A stretch of 21,608 nucleotides of DNA from a virus, in IMG/VR virus record IMGVR_UViG_3300017776_000242, positions 1 through 21,608 of that record. The stretch is one strand, 5' to 3'. A model generated the notes under the pieces. That model had not been told where the DNA came from. It made no database searches and was given only the letters and a program-made list of their open reading frames with translations. Below are positions 1 to 7,267 of the stretch, in pieces. Within the stretch, counting starts at the first letter, position 1. Every line of letters starts with the position of its first letter. Both the position numbers and the translations under genes were made by a program.

Positions 1-195
1 CACAAAGGTATCTCATCCCGCAAATTCGAGAAGTCCTTCCGACTCTCTGAATTTGTTGTAATAGATGGGGCTGATCTTGTGAACGGGATACTTGTGGTTA
101 ATGCCAGGGTCGAAGTTCCAGAAGAGAGGCGTCCTCGGAAGATCGAAATCGGATCTACTGGGACATCAACGAAGAAGGAATTTATTCAAGATTAA
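1..195 (+). CDS. hsp20: Hsp20/IbpA-like small heat-shock protein, C-terminal part (5' truncated)
   Basis: The open frame enters from the left edge and gives 64 residues before TAA at 193-195. It reads as the end of an alpha-crystallin domain: an H-K-G-I-S-S-R-K-F-E-K-S-F-R-L stretch (beta strands that form the IbpA dimer face), then DGADLVNGILVV and a VPEERRPRKIEIG tail, matching the usual IbpA ending (ENGLL...VPE...PRxIEI). Family role is ATP-independent holding of unfolding proteins. Small Hsp20 proteins are known in T4-like cyanophages, so a phage copy is plausible. By hand count GC is about 47% over the first 180 bases against roughly 35% in gene 43, and CGG, AGG and GGG codons appear that are rare downstream. 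The start lies outside the window. Confidence 0.85.
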   Translation, partial: HKGISSRKFEKSFRLSEFVVIDGADLVNGILVVNARVEVPEERRPRKIEIGSTGTSTKKEFIQD

Positions 196-253
196 ATTCC
201 GGTGAGCAGCGAAACTCAGTAGGTTGTAATAAACAATTTACTGGAGTCAGACT

Positions 254-373
254 ATGGGTTACTTACGTAAACACAAGCATGGCATTAGGTCTGGATTCGA
301 AGCAATTTTACTAATAGGAGCGATATTAAGTATATCTCCATTTATTATGATGGTTGCTGCGAGTTCATTCTAA
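254..373 (+). CDS. 39-residue predicted single-pass membrane peptide
   Basis: A short ORF starting at ATG 254 with a good ribosome-binding site (GGAG at 243-246, seven bases upstream). The product has a basic N-terminus (MGYLRKHKHGIRSG) followed by a hydrophobic stretch of about 22 residues (AILLIGAILSISPFIMMVAA), which looks like one membrane segment with the basic end in the cytoplasm. I do not recognise a family. It lies between the Hsp20 gene and a hairpin, so it is probably the last gene of the upstream transcription unit. The site and the clean hydrophobic pattern make a real gene likely, but a peptide this short could be spurious. Confidence 0.6.
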   Translation: MGYLRKHKHGIRSGFEAILLIGAILSISPFIMMVAASSF

Positions 374-390
374 CGTCTTTTAGGGAGGGA

Positions 391-406
391 GGGAGAAATC
401 TCTCCC
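391..406 (+). terminator. Hairpin, possible transcription terminator
   Basis: GGGAGA, a four-base loop AATC, then TCTCCC gives a perfect 6-bp GC-rich stem directly after the 39-residue ORF and before the gene 43 promoter. The following bases (AACTTATTTAAAAT) are AT-rich but lack a clean T run, so termination may be partial. Preceding GGGAGGGAG repeats allow alternative register pairing. Confidence 0.5.
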
Positions 407-425
407 AACTTATTTAAAATAAACG

Positions 426-454
426 TTTACAATATGTTTAAACTATGATATAAT
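426..454 (+). promoter_or_regulatory. Sigma70-type promoter for DNA polymerase gene
   Basis: TTTACA (426-431), a 17-bp spacer, and TATAAT (449-454) with an extended -10 (TGa just before it). It is followed by ATATAC and TTATTATT, the same downstream context seen at the other strong promoters in this window. The transcript would begin near 461, giving a leader of about 30 bases ahead of gene 43. Confidence 0.8.
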
Positions 455-490
455 ATATACTTATTATTTGGATATGTACACACTATAATT

Positions 491-3001
491 ATGAAATTTT
501 ATACCTCAGTATCTCGCTACGGCAATAACCTTCTTTATAGAGGTTATGCTAATGGCAAAAAAATTCAAACAAAAATTAAATACCAACCAACCTATTATGT
601 TAATACAACTAAGGACACTGGTTATCGAGCCTTAGATGGCACAAAGGTTGCGCCTATCAAATTTTCTGATATGCGTGACGCAAAAGAATGGCTTTCAGCA
701 AATCAACATACTGCTGGTCGTCATATCTATGGAAACAATAAACACATTCCCGCTTATATCAATGAAGCATTTCCAGGGAATATCAAATTTGATCGTAATC
801 TTATTAATGTAACTACAATCGATATTGAGGTTCAGTCTGATGCTGGATTTCCAGAGCCTGAAGAAGCGGCTCATGAAGTTACAGCAATATGTATCAAAAA
901 CAATATTGACAAAACTTTTTATGTCTGGGGTCTTAAAGACTATGATGTAGAAAACAGCTACATGCAAGAAAGTCGTGTGGTATATGAAAAATGTTTAACC
1001 GAATCTGAACTTCTACTTAAATTTATCGCGCACTGGGCTTTACCTTCTCATTGTCCAGATGTTATTACTGGTTGGAATTCACGATTCTTTGATATGCCAT
1101 ATCTTATTAATCGTATTATCAAAATTCATGGCGAAGAGTTTGTACGTAGGTTATCACCATGGGGTTTAATTGATCGACGCGACGTTACAACAATGCAACG
1201 CAAACAATGTGCATATGAAATTCAAGGTATTGCCCAAATGGATTACCTTGATCTATTTCGTAAATTTGGTTACTCTTATGGTCCACAAGAATCATATAAG
1301 CTAGATCATATTGCGCATGTTGTTCTTGGTGAACGTAAGCTCTCATATGAAGAACACGGTAACCTACATACTTTATACAAATATGACCATCAAAAATTTA
1401 TTGATTATAATATCAAAGATGTGGATCTTGTAGATCGCTTTGAGGATAAGATGGGTCTTATTACTCTTGCTCTTACTATGGCTTATCGTGGTGGTGTTAA
1501 CTATGGCGATGTTATGGGTACAACTGCAATATGGGATTCTATTATTTTCCGTAATCTCTTTGCTAACAATGTAATTGTTCCCTTTGGCGAAGAAAAGTTT
1601 AAATCACCATATCCTGGTGGTTATGTAAAAGATCCACATGTTGGAATTCATGAATGGGTTGTTTCTTTTGACTTAAACTCGCTGTATCCATCAATCATTA
1701 TGCAGAATAATATGTCACCTGAAACTATTATTAATGGTAAAGTTGCTAATGTTTCGGTTGATACACTTCTTAGTGGCGAGGTAAAACCTAGGCTTGAATC
1801 TAACGAATGCGCTGCAGCTTCAGGCCAATATTTTAAAACTGACACTCAAGGTATTCTTCCAAAAATTATCGATGAAATGTATAGTGAACGCGTTGTCATA
1901 AAAAGACAAATGATTAATTCTCAGCGTGAGCTCGAAAAGGTTGATAAAAAAGATAAGCAAGAATTATATCGAGTCCAAAGGGATATTAACATTGCTGAAA
2001 ACCAGCAAATGTCGATTAAGATTCTTCTAAACAGTCTTTATGGCGCCCTAGGTAACAAGTATTTCAGATTCTTCGATCAACGTATTGCTGAGGGTATTAC
2101 TTTATCTGGCCAATTAACAATTCGTTGGGCTGAAAAGGCAATCAATGAATATCTTAACAAAGTCCTTAAAAGCAATAAAGATTATGTAGTTGCTATTGAT
2201 ACCGATTCTGTTTATGTAGTTCTCGATGATCTTGTTAAAGCTGTCAATCCTAAAAATCCACTTGAATTTGTAAACACTGTCTGCAACGAAAAGCTTGAAA
2301 AAGTCCTTGAAGACAGTTATAACACTTTATTCGAAACCATGGGTGGTATTGAAAATCGAATGGTTATGAAACGTGAAGCTATTGCTAATCGTGGTATATG
2401 GACAGCTAAGAAAAGATATATTCTCAATGTTCTTGATAATGAAGGTGTTCGTTATGCTGAACCTAAACTTAAGATCATGGGTATTGAAGCTATAAAATCT
2501 TCAACTCCAGCTCCATGTCGTGAAGCGTTAAAACAAATGTTTAAAACTATTATTAGTGGTTCAGAATCTGCAGTTCAAAAAGATATTGAATTATTCAGAT
2601 CACATTTTAAAACACTTTCCCCCGATCAAATTGCCTTTCCACGTGGTATAACTAATCTTACAAACTATATGGATAATCAAACCATATACAAAAAAGGTAC
2701 ACCAATTCATGCACGTGGCAGTATTATGTACAATAAACTTCTTGTTGACAAATCACTTCAAAGGCAATATAACAAAATTCAAAATGGTGAAAAGATCAAA
2801 TTCATATATCTTCGAATACCAAACCACATAAAGGAAAATGTTATATCTTTCCTTGATTACCTTCCGGAAGAGTTTGGTTTACATCGATATATTGATTACG
2901 ATACTCAATTTAATAAAACGTTTTTGGATGTAATTGATCCAATACTTTCAGCTATCGGTTGGAACTCTAAGGATGTTGCAACTCTTGATGAATTTTTTTA
3001 A
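491..3001 (+). CDS. 43: Family B replicative DNA polymerase, T4 gp43-like
   Basis: The 836-residue protein is the phage replicase with 3'-5' proofreading. Exonuclease motifs are visible: Exo I D111-x-E113, Exo II around D201 (NSRFFDMPY) and Exo III Y306-x3-D310, lining up with T4 D112/E114, D219 and D324. Polymerase motifs follow: motif A SFDLNSLYPS (D394), motif B KILLNSLYGALGN (510-522), motif C D570-T-D572, then KKRY. It is slightly shorter than T4 gp43 (898 aa). The C-terminus TLDEFF sits where T4/RB69 polymerase carries its gp45 clamp-binding peptide. No Shine-Dalgarno sequence is seen upstream of the ATG, unlike nearly every other gene here. T4 gene 43 is autoregulated at translation, so regulated initiation is possible but not shown. 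The next gene starts after its own promoter. Confidence 0.97.
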   Translation: MKFYTSVSRYGNNLLYRGYANGKKIQTKIKYQPTYYVNTTKDTGYRALDGTKVAPIKFSDMRDAKEWLSANQHTAGRHIYGNNKHIPAYINEAFPGNIKFDRNLINVTTIDIEVQSDAGFPEPEEAAHEVTAICIKNNIDKTFYVWGLKDYDVENSYMQESRVVYEKCLTESELLLKFIAHWALPSHCPDVITGWNSRFFDMPYLINRIIKIHGEEFVRRLSPWGLIDRRDVTTMQRKQCAYEIQGIAQMDYLDLFRKFGYSYGPQESYKLDHIAHVVLGERKLSYEEHGNLHTLYKYDHQKFIDYNIKDVDLVDRFEDKMGLITLALTMAYRGGVNYGDVMGTTAIWDSIIFRNLFANNVIVPFGEEKFKSPYPGGYVKDPHVGIHEWVVSFDLNSLYPSIIMQNNMSPETIINGKVANVSVDTLLSGEVKPRLESNECAAASGQYFKTDTQGILPKIIDEMYSERVVIKRQMINSQRELEKVDKKDKQELYRVQRDINIAENQQMSIKILLNSLYGALGNKYFRFFDQRIAEGITLSGQLTIRWAEKAINEYLNKVLKSNKDYVVAIDTDSVYVVLDDLVKAVNPKNPLEFVNTVCNEKLEKVLEDSYNTLFETMGGIENRMVMKREAIANRGIWTAKKRYILNVLDNEGVRYAEPKLKIMGIEAIKSSTPAPCREALKQMFKTIISGSESAVQKDIELFRSHFKTLSPDQIAFPRGITNLTNYMDNQTIYKKGTPIHARGSIMYNKLLVDKSLQRQYNKIQNGEKIKFIYLRIPNHIKENVISFLDYLPEEFGLHRYIDYDTQFNKTFLDVIDPILSAIGWNSKDVATLDEFF

Positions 3002-3019
3002 AATAAATGAAAAAAACAG

Positions 3020-3048
3020 TTTACAAACACATAAAAATGTGTTATAAT
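3020..3048 (+). promoter_or_regulatory. Sigma70-type promoter for the 3074-5821 unit
   Basis: TTTACA (3020-3025), 17-bp spacer, TATAAT (3043-3048) with extended -10 TGt. The core AATGTGTTATAATATA is shared with the promoter at 5794-5822. It lies in the 72-base gap after gene 43, just upstream of the AAAGGAG site of the next gene. Confidence 0.85.
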
Positions 3049-3073
3049 ATATCTATTATTAAAGGAGATACAA

Positions 3074-3358
3074 ATGTCTATTAAATTAATCAGGCTTACT
3101 TCAGGTGAAGAAGTCTTAGCAAAAATTACTGATGAATCTAATGATTCAATCACATTCGAAAATCCAATCGCGCTTTATGCTGCTGAAGAAGGTAAAATTG
3201 GCTTTATGCCTTATATTCCATATACAAAAGCTGAAGATGGACTAACTGTAAAAAATACTCATGTGCTTTTTACTGTTGATCCTGTAGATCAAATTCTTGG
3301 TCAATACAAAGAAGCGACTGGAGCTATTGTAACACCAAACAAAGGAATTATTGTATGA
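3074..3358 (+). CDS. Small Sm-like (LSm-type) conserved phage protein
   Basis: A 94-residue protein with a strong site (AAAGGAG) before the ATG. The opening SIKLIRLTSGEEVLAKITDES resembles an Sm1 motif (strand, G-E-x-V, strand), and the rest alternates short hydrophobic strands, as in the Sm-like proteins often found near gene 43 in T4-like marine phages. A role in RNA binding would follow from the fold but is not shown. It is the first gene of a transcription unit and its stop overlaps the next start (ATGA at 3355-3358). It could instead be an unrelated small beta-barrel. Confidence 0.65.
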   Translation: MSIKLIRLTSGEEVLAKITDESNDSITFENPIALYAAEEGKIGFMPYIPYTKAEDGLTVKNTHVLFTVDPVDQILGQYKEATGAIVTPNKGIIV

Positions 3359-3756
3359 GCATGAACTGGGTAAATGATATTAAAGATATGCATCATAAGT
3401 ATGGTGTTCATGAATGGGTTAAAAATAATCCAGATAAACTTGAACAGCTGCTTCATTTCCGTGTAGCCTTTCTCAAAGAAGAATTTGATGAAACATTTAA
3501 GGCTGTTGGAGAAAAAGATGCTGAAGAAATTGTTGATGGTCTAATTGATCTTTGCGTTGTAGCTATTGGGACACTTGATCTCATGGGTGTTGACGCTCAT
3601 GAAGCTTGGCATGAAGTAAATAAAGCAAATATGGCTAAAAAAGTTGGCGTAAAAGAATCACGCCCTAATCCATTGGGACTTCCCGATCTAGTAAAACCTG
3701 AAGGTTGGAAAGCTCCATCACACTTAGGTAATCATGGTCTCCTTAACAATATTTGA
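3355..3756 (+). CDS. MazG-like all-alpha NTP pyrophosphatase (candidate dCTPase)
   Basis: A 133-residue, mostly helical protein with the signature of all-alpha NTP pyrophosphatases: E43-F-D-E46 (ExxE) and E58-I-V-D61 (ExxD), followed by a hydrophobic helix (GLIDLCVVAIGTLDLMG) and N-K-A-N-M-A-K-K. Such enzymes hydrolyse a (d)NTP to the monophosphate and pyrophosphate with Mg2+ held by the acidic pairs. T4 gp56 (dCTPase/dUTPase), which keeps plain dCTP out of hydroxymethylcytosine DNA, belongs to this superfamily. Since a dCMP hydroxymethylase is encoded 2.4 kb downstream, a gp56-like job is a reasonable inference, though general dNTP housecleaning is equally possible. The start overlaps the previous stop, with AAAGGA upstream. 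Confidence 0.75.
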   Translation: MSMNWVNDIKDMHHKYGVHEWVKNNPDKLEQLLHFRVAFLKEEFDETFKAVGEKDAEEIVDGLIDLCVVAIGTLDLMGVDAHEAWHEVNKANMAKKVGVKESRPNPLGLPDLVKPEGWKAPSHLGNHGLLNNI

Positions 3757-4651
3757 CAGCATATACGATAATAAAACTACTAAAAGAGTAGACTATAACT
3801 CTTTTGATGATTTTGAAAAAGTTTTATACCGTTTGGCGGAAAGTGATAAGTATCAAAAAAAGACTGATGCTCCTTTAATATCACCGGCCACATATAAGAC
3901 CGAAACCACTCGAGCTAATGCTAATGTATTAAGCTGGGGTGGTTTCGGCATTGTTGATGTAGATGATTATGAAGGTTCTATTGATGATATTCATGAAAAA
4001 TATTCTAAGTACAAATATGTTTGTTACTCAACAGCAAGTTCTACAAAACAACATCCAAAATTCAGATTAGTTTTTCCATTAACTGAACAGGTACCAGCAG
4101 ACAAAATTAAACATTTTTGGTTTGCTCTCAATAAAGAAATAGGAGACATCGCAGATGCCCAAACAAAAGATCTTAGTCGAATGTACTACGTACCTTCAAG
4201 ATACAAAGGTGCATACAACTTCATATTCACTCACAACGGAATCACCATGGATCCGTCAGAACTTATGGAAAGACACAGATACGTTGTACCAAATGAATCG
4301 TTTTTCGATAAGCTACCCGAAGCTATCAGAAATGGAATTGTCGAACACCGAAAAGCTCAGCTTAACAACACTGACTTTTCATGGACAGGATATAAAGACT
4401 GTCCTTTTGTAAACCAAAAACAAGTTGATGAATATAAATCAATAACTGGATCTGGTTGGTATTTACAAATGTACAAGATTATGGTATCTACTGCTGGTAA
4501 CGCAATGCAACGAGGTTATCCAATCTCGGCTCGTGAAGTTGCTTGGATTTGTTCAGACTTGGACAATGAAACTGGTGGTTGGTATGGTAAACGAGATATG
4601 GTAAAAGAAGCAGAAAGAGCAATTGATTTTGTCTTTCGAAATAATATATAG
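3734..4651 (+). CDS. Primase-like protein (archaeo-eukaryotic primase-type domain)
   Basis: A 305-residue protein whose N-terminal half carries motifs like those of AEP-type primases in plasmid and phage replication proteins: GFGIVDVDDY (acidic DVD, 75-77), then YSTASST-x-x-HPKFRLVFPL (98-116, the S-x-H-like motif), then DAQTKDLSRMYYVPS (141-155). The C-terminal ~70 residues are helical (GNAMQRGYPISAREVAWICSDLD), resembling a PriCT-like module. The proposed role is primer synthesis or a related nucleotidyl transfer. T4 uses the unrelated DnaG-type gp61, which is not in this window. The start overlaps the MazG-like gene by 23 bases, with AGG five bases upstream of the ATG. The fold assignment is from motifs only; a Rep-type or inactive domain is possible. 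Confidence 0.65.
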   Translation: MVSLTIFDSIYDNKTTKRVDYNSFDDFEKVLYRLAESDKYQKKTDAPLISPATYKTETTRANANVLSWGGFGIVDVDDYEGSIDDIHEKYSKYKYVCYSTASSTKQHPKFRLVFPLTEQVPADKIKHFWFALNKEIGDIADAQTKDLSRMYYVPSRYKGAYNFIFTHNGITMDPSELMERHRYVVPNESFFDKLPEAIRNGIVEHRKAQLNNTDFSWTGYKDCPFVNQKQVDEYKSITGSGWYLQMYKIMVSTAGNAMQRGYPISAREVAWICSDLDNETGGWYGKRDMVKEAERAIDFVFRNNI

Positions 4652-4660
4652 GAGAAAAAG

Positions 4661-4924
4661 ATGGGTATTAAAATGTTAGGCAGTCAAGTTTTAGTAACGG
4701 CTGTAGAAAAAGAACAAACAACGGCAGGTGGTATTATTCTTACTGGTGATACAACTAAAGGATCTAAGCCAGGTTTAGTTTTATCTGTTGGACCATTAGC
4801 TATTGATCGAGTTGAATCAGGTCAAAGAGTATTTCTTGATTGGAATAAAGCTATGCCAGTCGATTATGAAGGCGAAGCTGCAGCAATTATAGATGTTGAG
4901 TGGATTAAGGCGGTGATTTCATAA
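4661..4924 (+). CDS. groES: GroES-like co-chaperonin (functional analogue of T4 gp31)
   Basis: An 87-residue protein with the GroES layout: N-terminal strand (KMLGSQVLVTAVEKE), the mobile GroEL-binding loop with TTAGGIILTGDTTKGSKPG (about 20-38), the LVLSVGP strand, then GQRVFLDWNKAM and the closing IDVEWIKAVI strand. It should cap host GroEL, as T4 gp31 does to help fold the major capsid protein. Unlike gp31, which is hard to align with GroES, this one reads as GroES directly, closer to bacterial cpn10. A strong AGGAG lies eight bases before the ATG. The stop overlaps the next start (TAATG), so translation is probably coupled. Confidence 0.88.
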   Translation: MGIKMLGSQVLVTAVEKEQTTAGGIILTGDTTKGSKPGLVLSVGPLAIDRVESGQRVFLDWNKAMPVDYEGEAAAIIDVEWIKAVIS

Positions 4925-5346
4925 TGTATACTTATAACGTTGAAGTGGTAAGAGTTGTTGATGGTGATACTGTTGATGTAGATATTGACTTAGGTTTTGG
5001 AATGGTCTATAAAAAACAACGTGTTAGAATGATGGGTATTGATACTCCAGAATCCAGAACTCGTGATCTTGAAGAAAAATTTTATGGTTTAGAATCTAAA
5101 AAATTCTTAAAAACACTATTGTTGGATTGTCCTGTAACTTTAATATCCCATGACAAAGGCAAGTTTGGTAGAATTTTAGGAGAGTTATATATTTATGGAA
5201 ACTTTGATAGATCAGTAAATAAAATGATGATTGATAACTTTCGCGCAGTTCCATATTATGGTGATTCAAAAGACCTTACAGAAGAACATCATTTGTCTAA
5301 TAGAAAAGCTTTAAACGAGCAAGGTATTGTATATGACCCCGATTAG
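4924..5346 (+). CDS. Staphylococcal-nuclease-like (thermonuclease) endonuclease
   Basis: A 140-residue SNase-fold protein: VVRVVDGDTVDVDIDLGFG (first strands, catalytic Asp near 13), RVRMMGIDTPESR (Arg35, Asp40, Glu43) and KGKFGRILGELYI (Arg83). These match the Ca2+-dependent SNase catalytic set Arg35/Asp40/Glu43/Arg87. No signal peptide is seen, so it should act inside the infected cell, perhaps in host DNA breakdown or DNA processing. It starts on the stop of the GroES gene and its end overlaps a predicted PD-(D/E)XK protein, so two putative nucleases are translated as neighbours. Confidence 0.88.
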   Translation: MYTYNVEVVRVVDGDTVDVDIDLGFGMVYKKQRVRMMGIDTPESRTRDLEEKFYGLESKKFLKTLLLDCPVTLISHDKGKFGRILGELYIYGNFDRSVNKMMIDNFRAVPYYGDSKDLTEEHHLSNRKALNEQGIVYDPD

Positions 5347-5821
5347 TGAATTAATTGATCGAATAAATAATCACACATATATTGTTGACCAGTGGTTATT
5401 AGATGCTTTAGAAGAAGAGTATCAAAAAGGATCTTATAGTAATAGAAATAATGTTGAAGCGCTTGCTTTAGAATTTACTCTTTATAAAGCCGGTGGATTT
5501 AAAAGACCAAAGACTTGGAGACACGATCTTGAATTATCTGATTCTATTTTTGTAGATCTTAAACGTAGACCAAAATGGTCAGATAATATTTCTCTTTCAG
5601 CTAAAGGACGATTAGAAGAGTCTTATGAAATGGGACAACTGACTCATATTGTTGGATATACTCAAAATATTGAAAGTAATTATAAAATTGGAGATATTCT
5701 TAAATTTAATGTAGATGGATTTTTACCAGTAATGAAAGCACTAAACGAGTCACAAACTAAAATGCGAAGTTATAAATTACTTAATAAAAAACGTTTACAA
5801 ACACTCCAAAATGTGTTATAA
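5333..5821 (+). CDS. Predicted PD-(D/E)XK nuclease-like protein
   Basis: A 162-residue protein counted from ATG 5333, chosen because AAGG (5321-5324) is correctly spaced; an in-frame TTG at 5327 is less likely. The pattern E-ALALEFTLYKAGGFK, then RHDLELSDSIFVDLKRR, resembles the core of PD-(D/E)XK nucleases (helix Glu, Asp, then D-L-K). This is a motif-level inference. The last ten codons lie inside the promoter at 5794-5822, and the TAA stop is part of its -10 box, giving a tail KRLQTLQNVL that reflects promoter sequence more than protein need. The start overlaps the SNase gene by 14 bases. Confidence 0.55.
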   Translation: MTPISELIDRINNHTYIVDQWLLDALEEEYQKGSYSNRNNVEALALEFTLYKAGGFKRPKTWRHDLELSDSIFVDLKRRPKWSDNISLSAKGRLEESYEMGQLTHIVGYTQNIESNYKIGDILKFNVDGFLPVMKALNESQTKMRSYKLLNKKRLQTLQNVL

Positions 5822-5822
5822 T
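5794..5822 (+). promoter_or_regulatory. Sigma70-type promoter embedded in the end of a CDS
   Basis: TTTACA (5794-5799), 17-bp spacer, TATAAT (5817-5822), extended -10 TGt. The -10 box contains the TAA stop of the upstream gene. It drives the nucleotide-metabolism group beginning at 5848. Confidence 0.85.
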
Positions 5823-5847
5823 ATACGTATTAAACAAAGGATAACAC

Positions 5848-6156
5848 ATGGCTAAATTTGACGAAAACAAAACACCACTTGGCTTAATACCACCAGAAGC
5901 ATTAGCTCAAATTGCTGATGTCTTTGGCTTTGGTGCTGAAAAGTATGGTGTAAACAATTGGCGTTATGATGGCGACTCAACCAGCTGGATTCGAACATAT
6001 TCATCTGTTCAGCGACATCTTAATGCATGGCATTCTAGTATTGACAATGACGATGAATCTGGTATGACTCATCTTGCGCATGCAGCGACTCAAATCATGA
6101 TTCTCATGACACATGCTATTGAACATCCAGAAGTCGATGATAGGTACAAAAAATGA
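5848..6156 (+). CDS. dATP/dGTP diphosphohydrolase N-terminal-like protein
   Basis: The 102-residue protein matches a phage family that I recall as the dATP/dGTP diphosphohydrolase N-terminal domain: KTPLGLIPPEALAQIADVFGFGAEKYGVNNWR (8-39), then RHLNAWHSS...DDESGMTHLAHAATQI (56-83). The E/H/D residues in the second block probably bind metal. The family is helical and MazG-like, converting a dNTP to dNMP and pyrophosphate. Here it directly precedes, and overlaps by four bases (ATGA), the dCMP hydroxymethylase gene, so a dNTP-pool role such as supplying dCMP from dCTP is attractive but unproven. AAAGGA lies ahead of the ATG. This is the second candidate pyrophosphatase in the window. Confidence 0.8.
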   Translation: MAKFDENKTPLGLIPPEALAQIADVFGFGAEKYGVNNWRYDGDSTSWIRTYSSVQRHLNAWHSSIDNDDESGMTHLAHAATQIMILMTHAIEHPEVDDRYKK

Positions 6157-6803
6157 AAATAAGTGATATAAGAAATCATTTTCGTAATGAATTATTAAAT
6201 AAAAATTTTACAACTGATCGTAATGGCAGTAAAACTATTGAATTGCTTGGTGCATCTTTCCATGCTACTGAACCAGCAATCTTTGGTAAACCAAACCAAG
6301 AATATATTGATGCTGAAATATCATGGTATGAGTCTCAATCAACAAACATTAACGATATTTACGTTGATAGAGATCCACCTAAAGCTTGGCAAATGACAGC
6401 AAATCGTCATGGTGAAATTAATTCTAATTATGGTCATCTCATCTGGAGTGAACAATATCATAATCAGTTTAATTCAGTTGTTAATGAACTAAGAACCAAA
6501 CCTGACTCGCGTAGAGCATCGATGATTTATACTCGTCCAAGTATATGGGTCGAATATAATGATCAAAACAAAAATGATTTTATTTGTACTAATTCGGTGA
6601 CATACTATATTCGAGATGATGAATTACATTGTGTAGTACAAATGAGATCAAACGATGTTATATTTGGCTATCGTAATGATTATGCATGGCAAGAATATGT
6701 TCTTTGCGCATTGGCTGATGAACTTGGCGTTAATGATGGTGATATGTACTGGCAAGTACAGAATTTACATGTCTATGAAAGACATTTTGATTTGGTGAAA
6801 TAA
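6153..6803 (+). CDS. 42: Deoxycytidylate (dCMP) hydroxymethylase, T4 gp42-like
   Basis: A thymidylate-synthase-fold enzyme that makes 5-hydroxymethyl-dCMP from dCMP and methylenetetrahydrofolate. It closely follows T4 gp42: EIxWYxSxS near 55-63, GEINSNYGHLIWSE (87-100), PDSRRASMIYTRPS (117-130), NDFICTNSVTY (141-151) with catalytic Cys145, and VVQMRSNDVIFGYRNDYAWQ (161-180). Cys145 and Asp176 are both offset by three from T4 Cys148 and Asp179. That Asp replaces the Asn of thymidylate synthases and selects cytosine over uracil, so the enzyme should act on dCMP. At 216 residues it is about 30 shorter than T4 gp42, ending at LHVYERHFDLV. It overlaps both neighbours, which are also nucleotide enzymes. 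It implies 5hmC in the phage DNA. Confidence 0.93.
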   Translation: MKISDIRNHFRNELLNKNFTTDRNGSKTIELLGASFHATEPAIFGKPNQEYIDAEISWYESQSTNINDIYVDRDPPKAWQMTANRHGEINSNYGHLIWSEQYHNQFNSVVNELRTKPDSRRASMIYTRPSIWVEYNDQNKNDFICTNSVTYYIRDDELHCVVQMRSNDVIFGYRNDYAWQEYVLCALADELGVNDGDMYWQVQNLHVYERHFDLVK

Positions 6804-7267
6804 TGAACGATTGGGGAATATCAAAAACTTATAAATGGGATAAGCGATATCTTGAATTAGCTCGACATATCGCGTCTTGGTCTAAAGATCCATCTCGTAA
6901 AATTGGAGCTGTTGCTGTAGGAACTAAAGGACAGGTTTTAGCTCAAGGTTATAATGGATTTCCACGTGGAATTGACGATAAAGATTCTATGTACAATAAT
7001 AAAATTACTAAATATGAAAGGGTCGTTCATGCTGAAATGAACTGTATATATAATGCTACATATAACGGCACTTCATTAGATGGATCAACAATGTATATTC
7101 ACGGATTACCAGTTTGTTCTGAATGCGCTAAAGGTATTATACAAGTTGGTGTAACAAGAGTTGTAACATCAGAAATAGATGATTCAATGCCAGAACGATG
7201 GGTTGAATCTACAGTATTAACTAGAAAACTGTTTGAAGAGGCAGGAATTATTTATGACTTCATTTAA
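6803..7267 (+). CDS. cd: dCMP deaminase
   Basis: The 154-residue zinc deaminase has H76-A-E78 (zinc ligand and catalytic Glu) and PVCSEC (Cys105, Cys108) as remaining zinc ligands. It has the dCMP-deaminase-type N-terminal block SKDPSRKIGAVAVG and QGYNGFPRGIDD. It converts dCMP to dUMP, feeding dTMP synthesis, here presumably by the ThyX encoded at 16617-17276. Hydroxymethylase and deaminase thus compete for dCMP, and adjacency (TAATG overlap) would keep them in proportion. The motif has PVC rather than the usual PC before the first zinc Cys. An extra zinc site as in T4 deaminase is not obvious. Confidence 0.9.
   Translation: MNDWGISKTYKWDKRYLELARHIASWSKDPSRKIGAVAVGTKGQVLAQGYNGFPRGIDDKDSMYNNKITKYERVVHAEMNCIYNATYNGTSLDGSTMYIHGLPVCSECAKGIIQVGVTRVVTSEIDDSMPERWVESTVLTRKLFEEAGIIYDFI

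Noticed and set aside
2992-3000. T-rich ends of gp43 and of the 354-residue gene (11220-11226) as intrinsic terminators
   Set aside because: No stem precedes either T run; the Ts encode the Phe-Phe tail.
4155-4412. 85-codon plus-strand ORF inside the primase-like gene
   Set aside because: It is an out-of-frame shadow of a conserved region, with no recognisable family.
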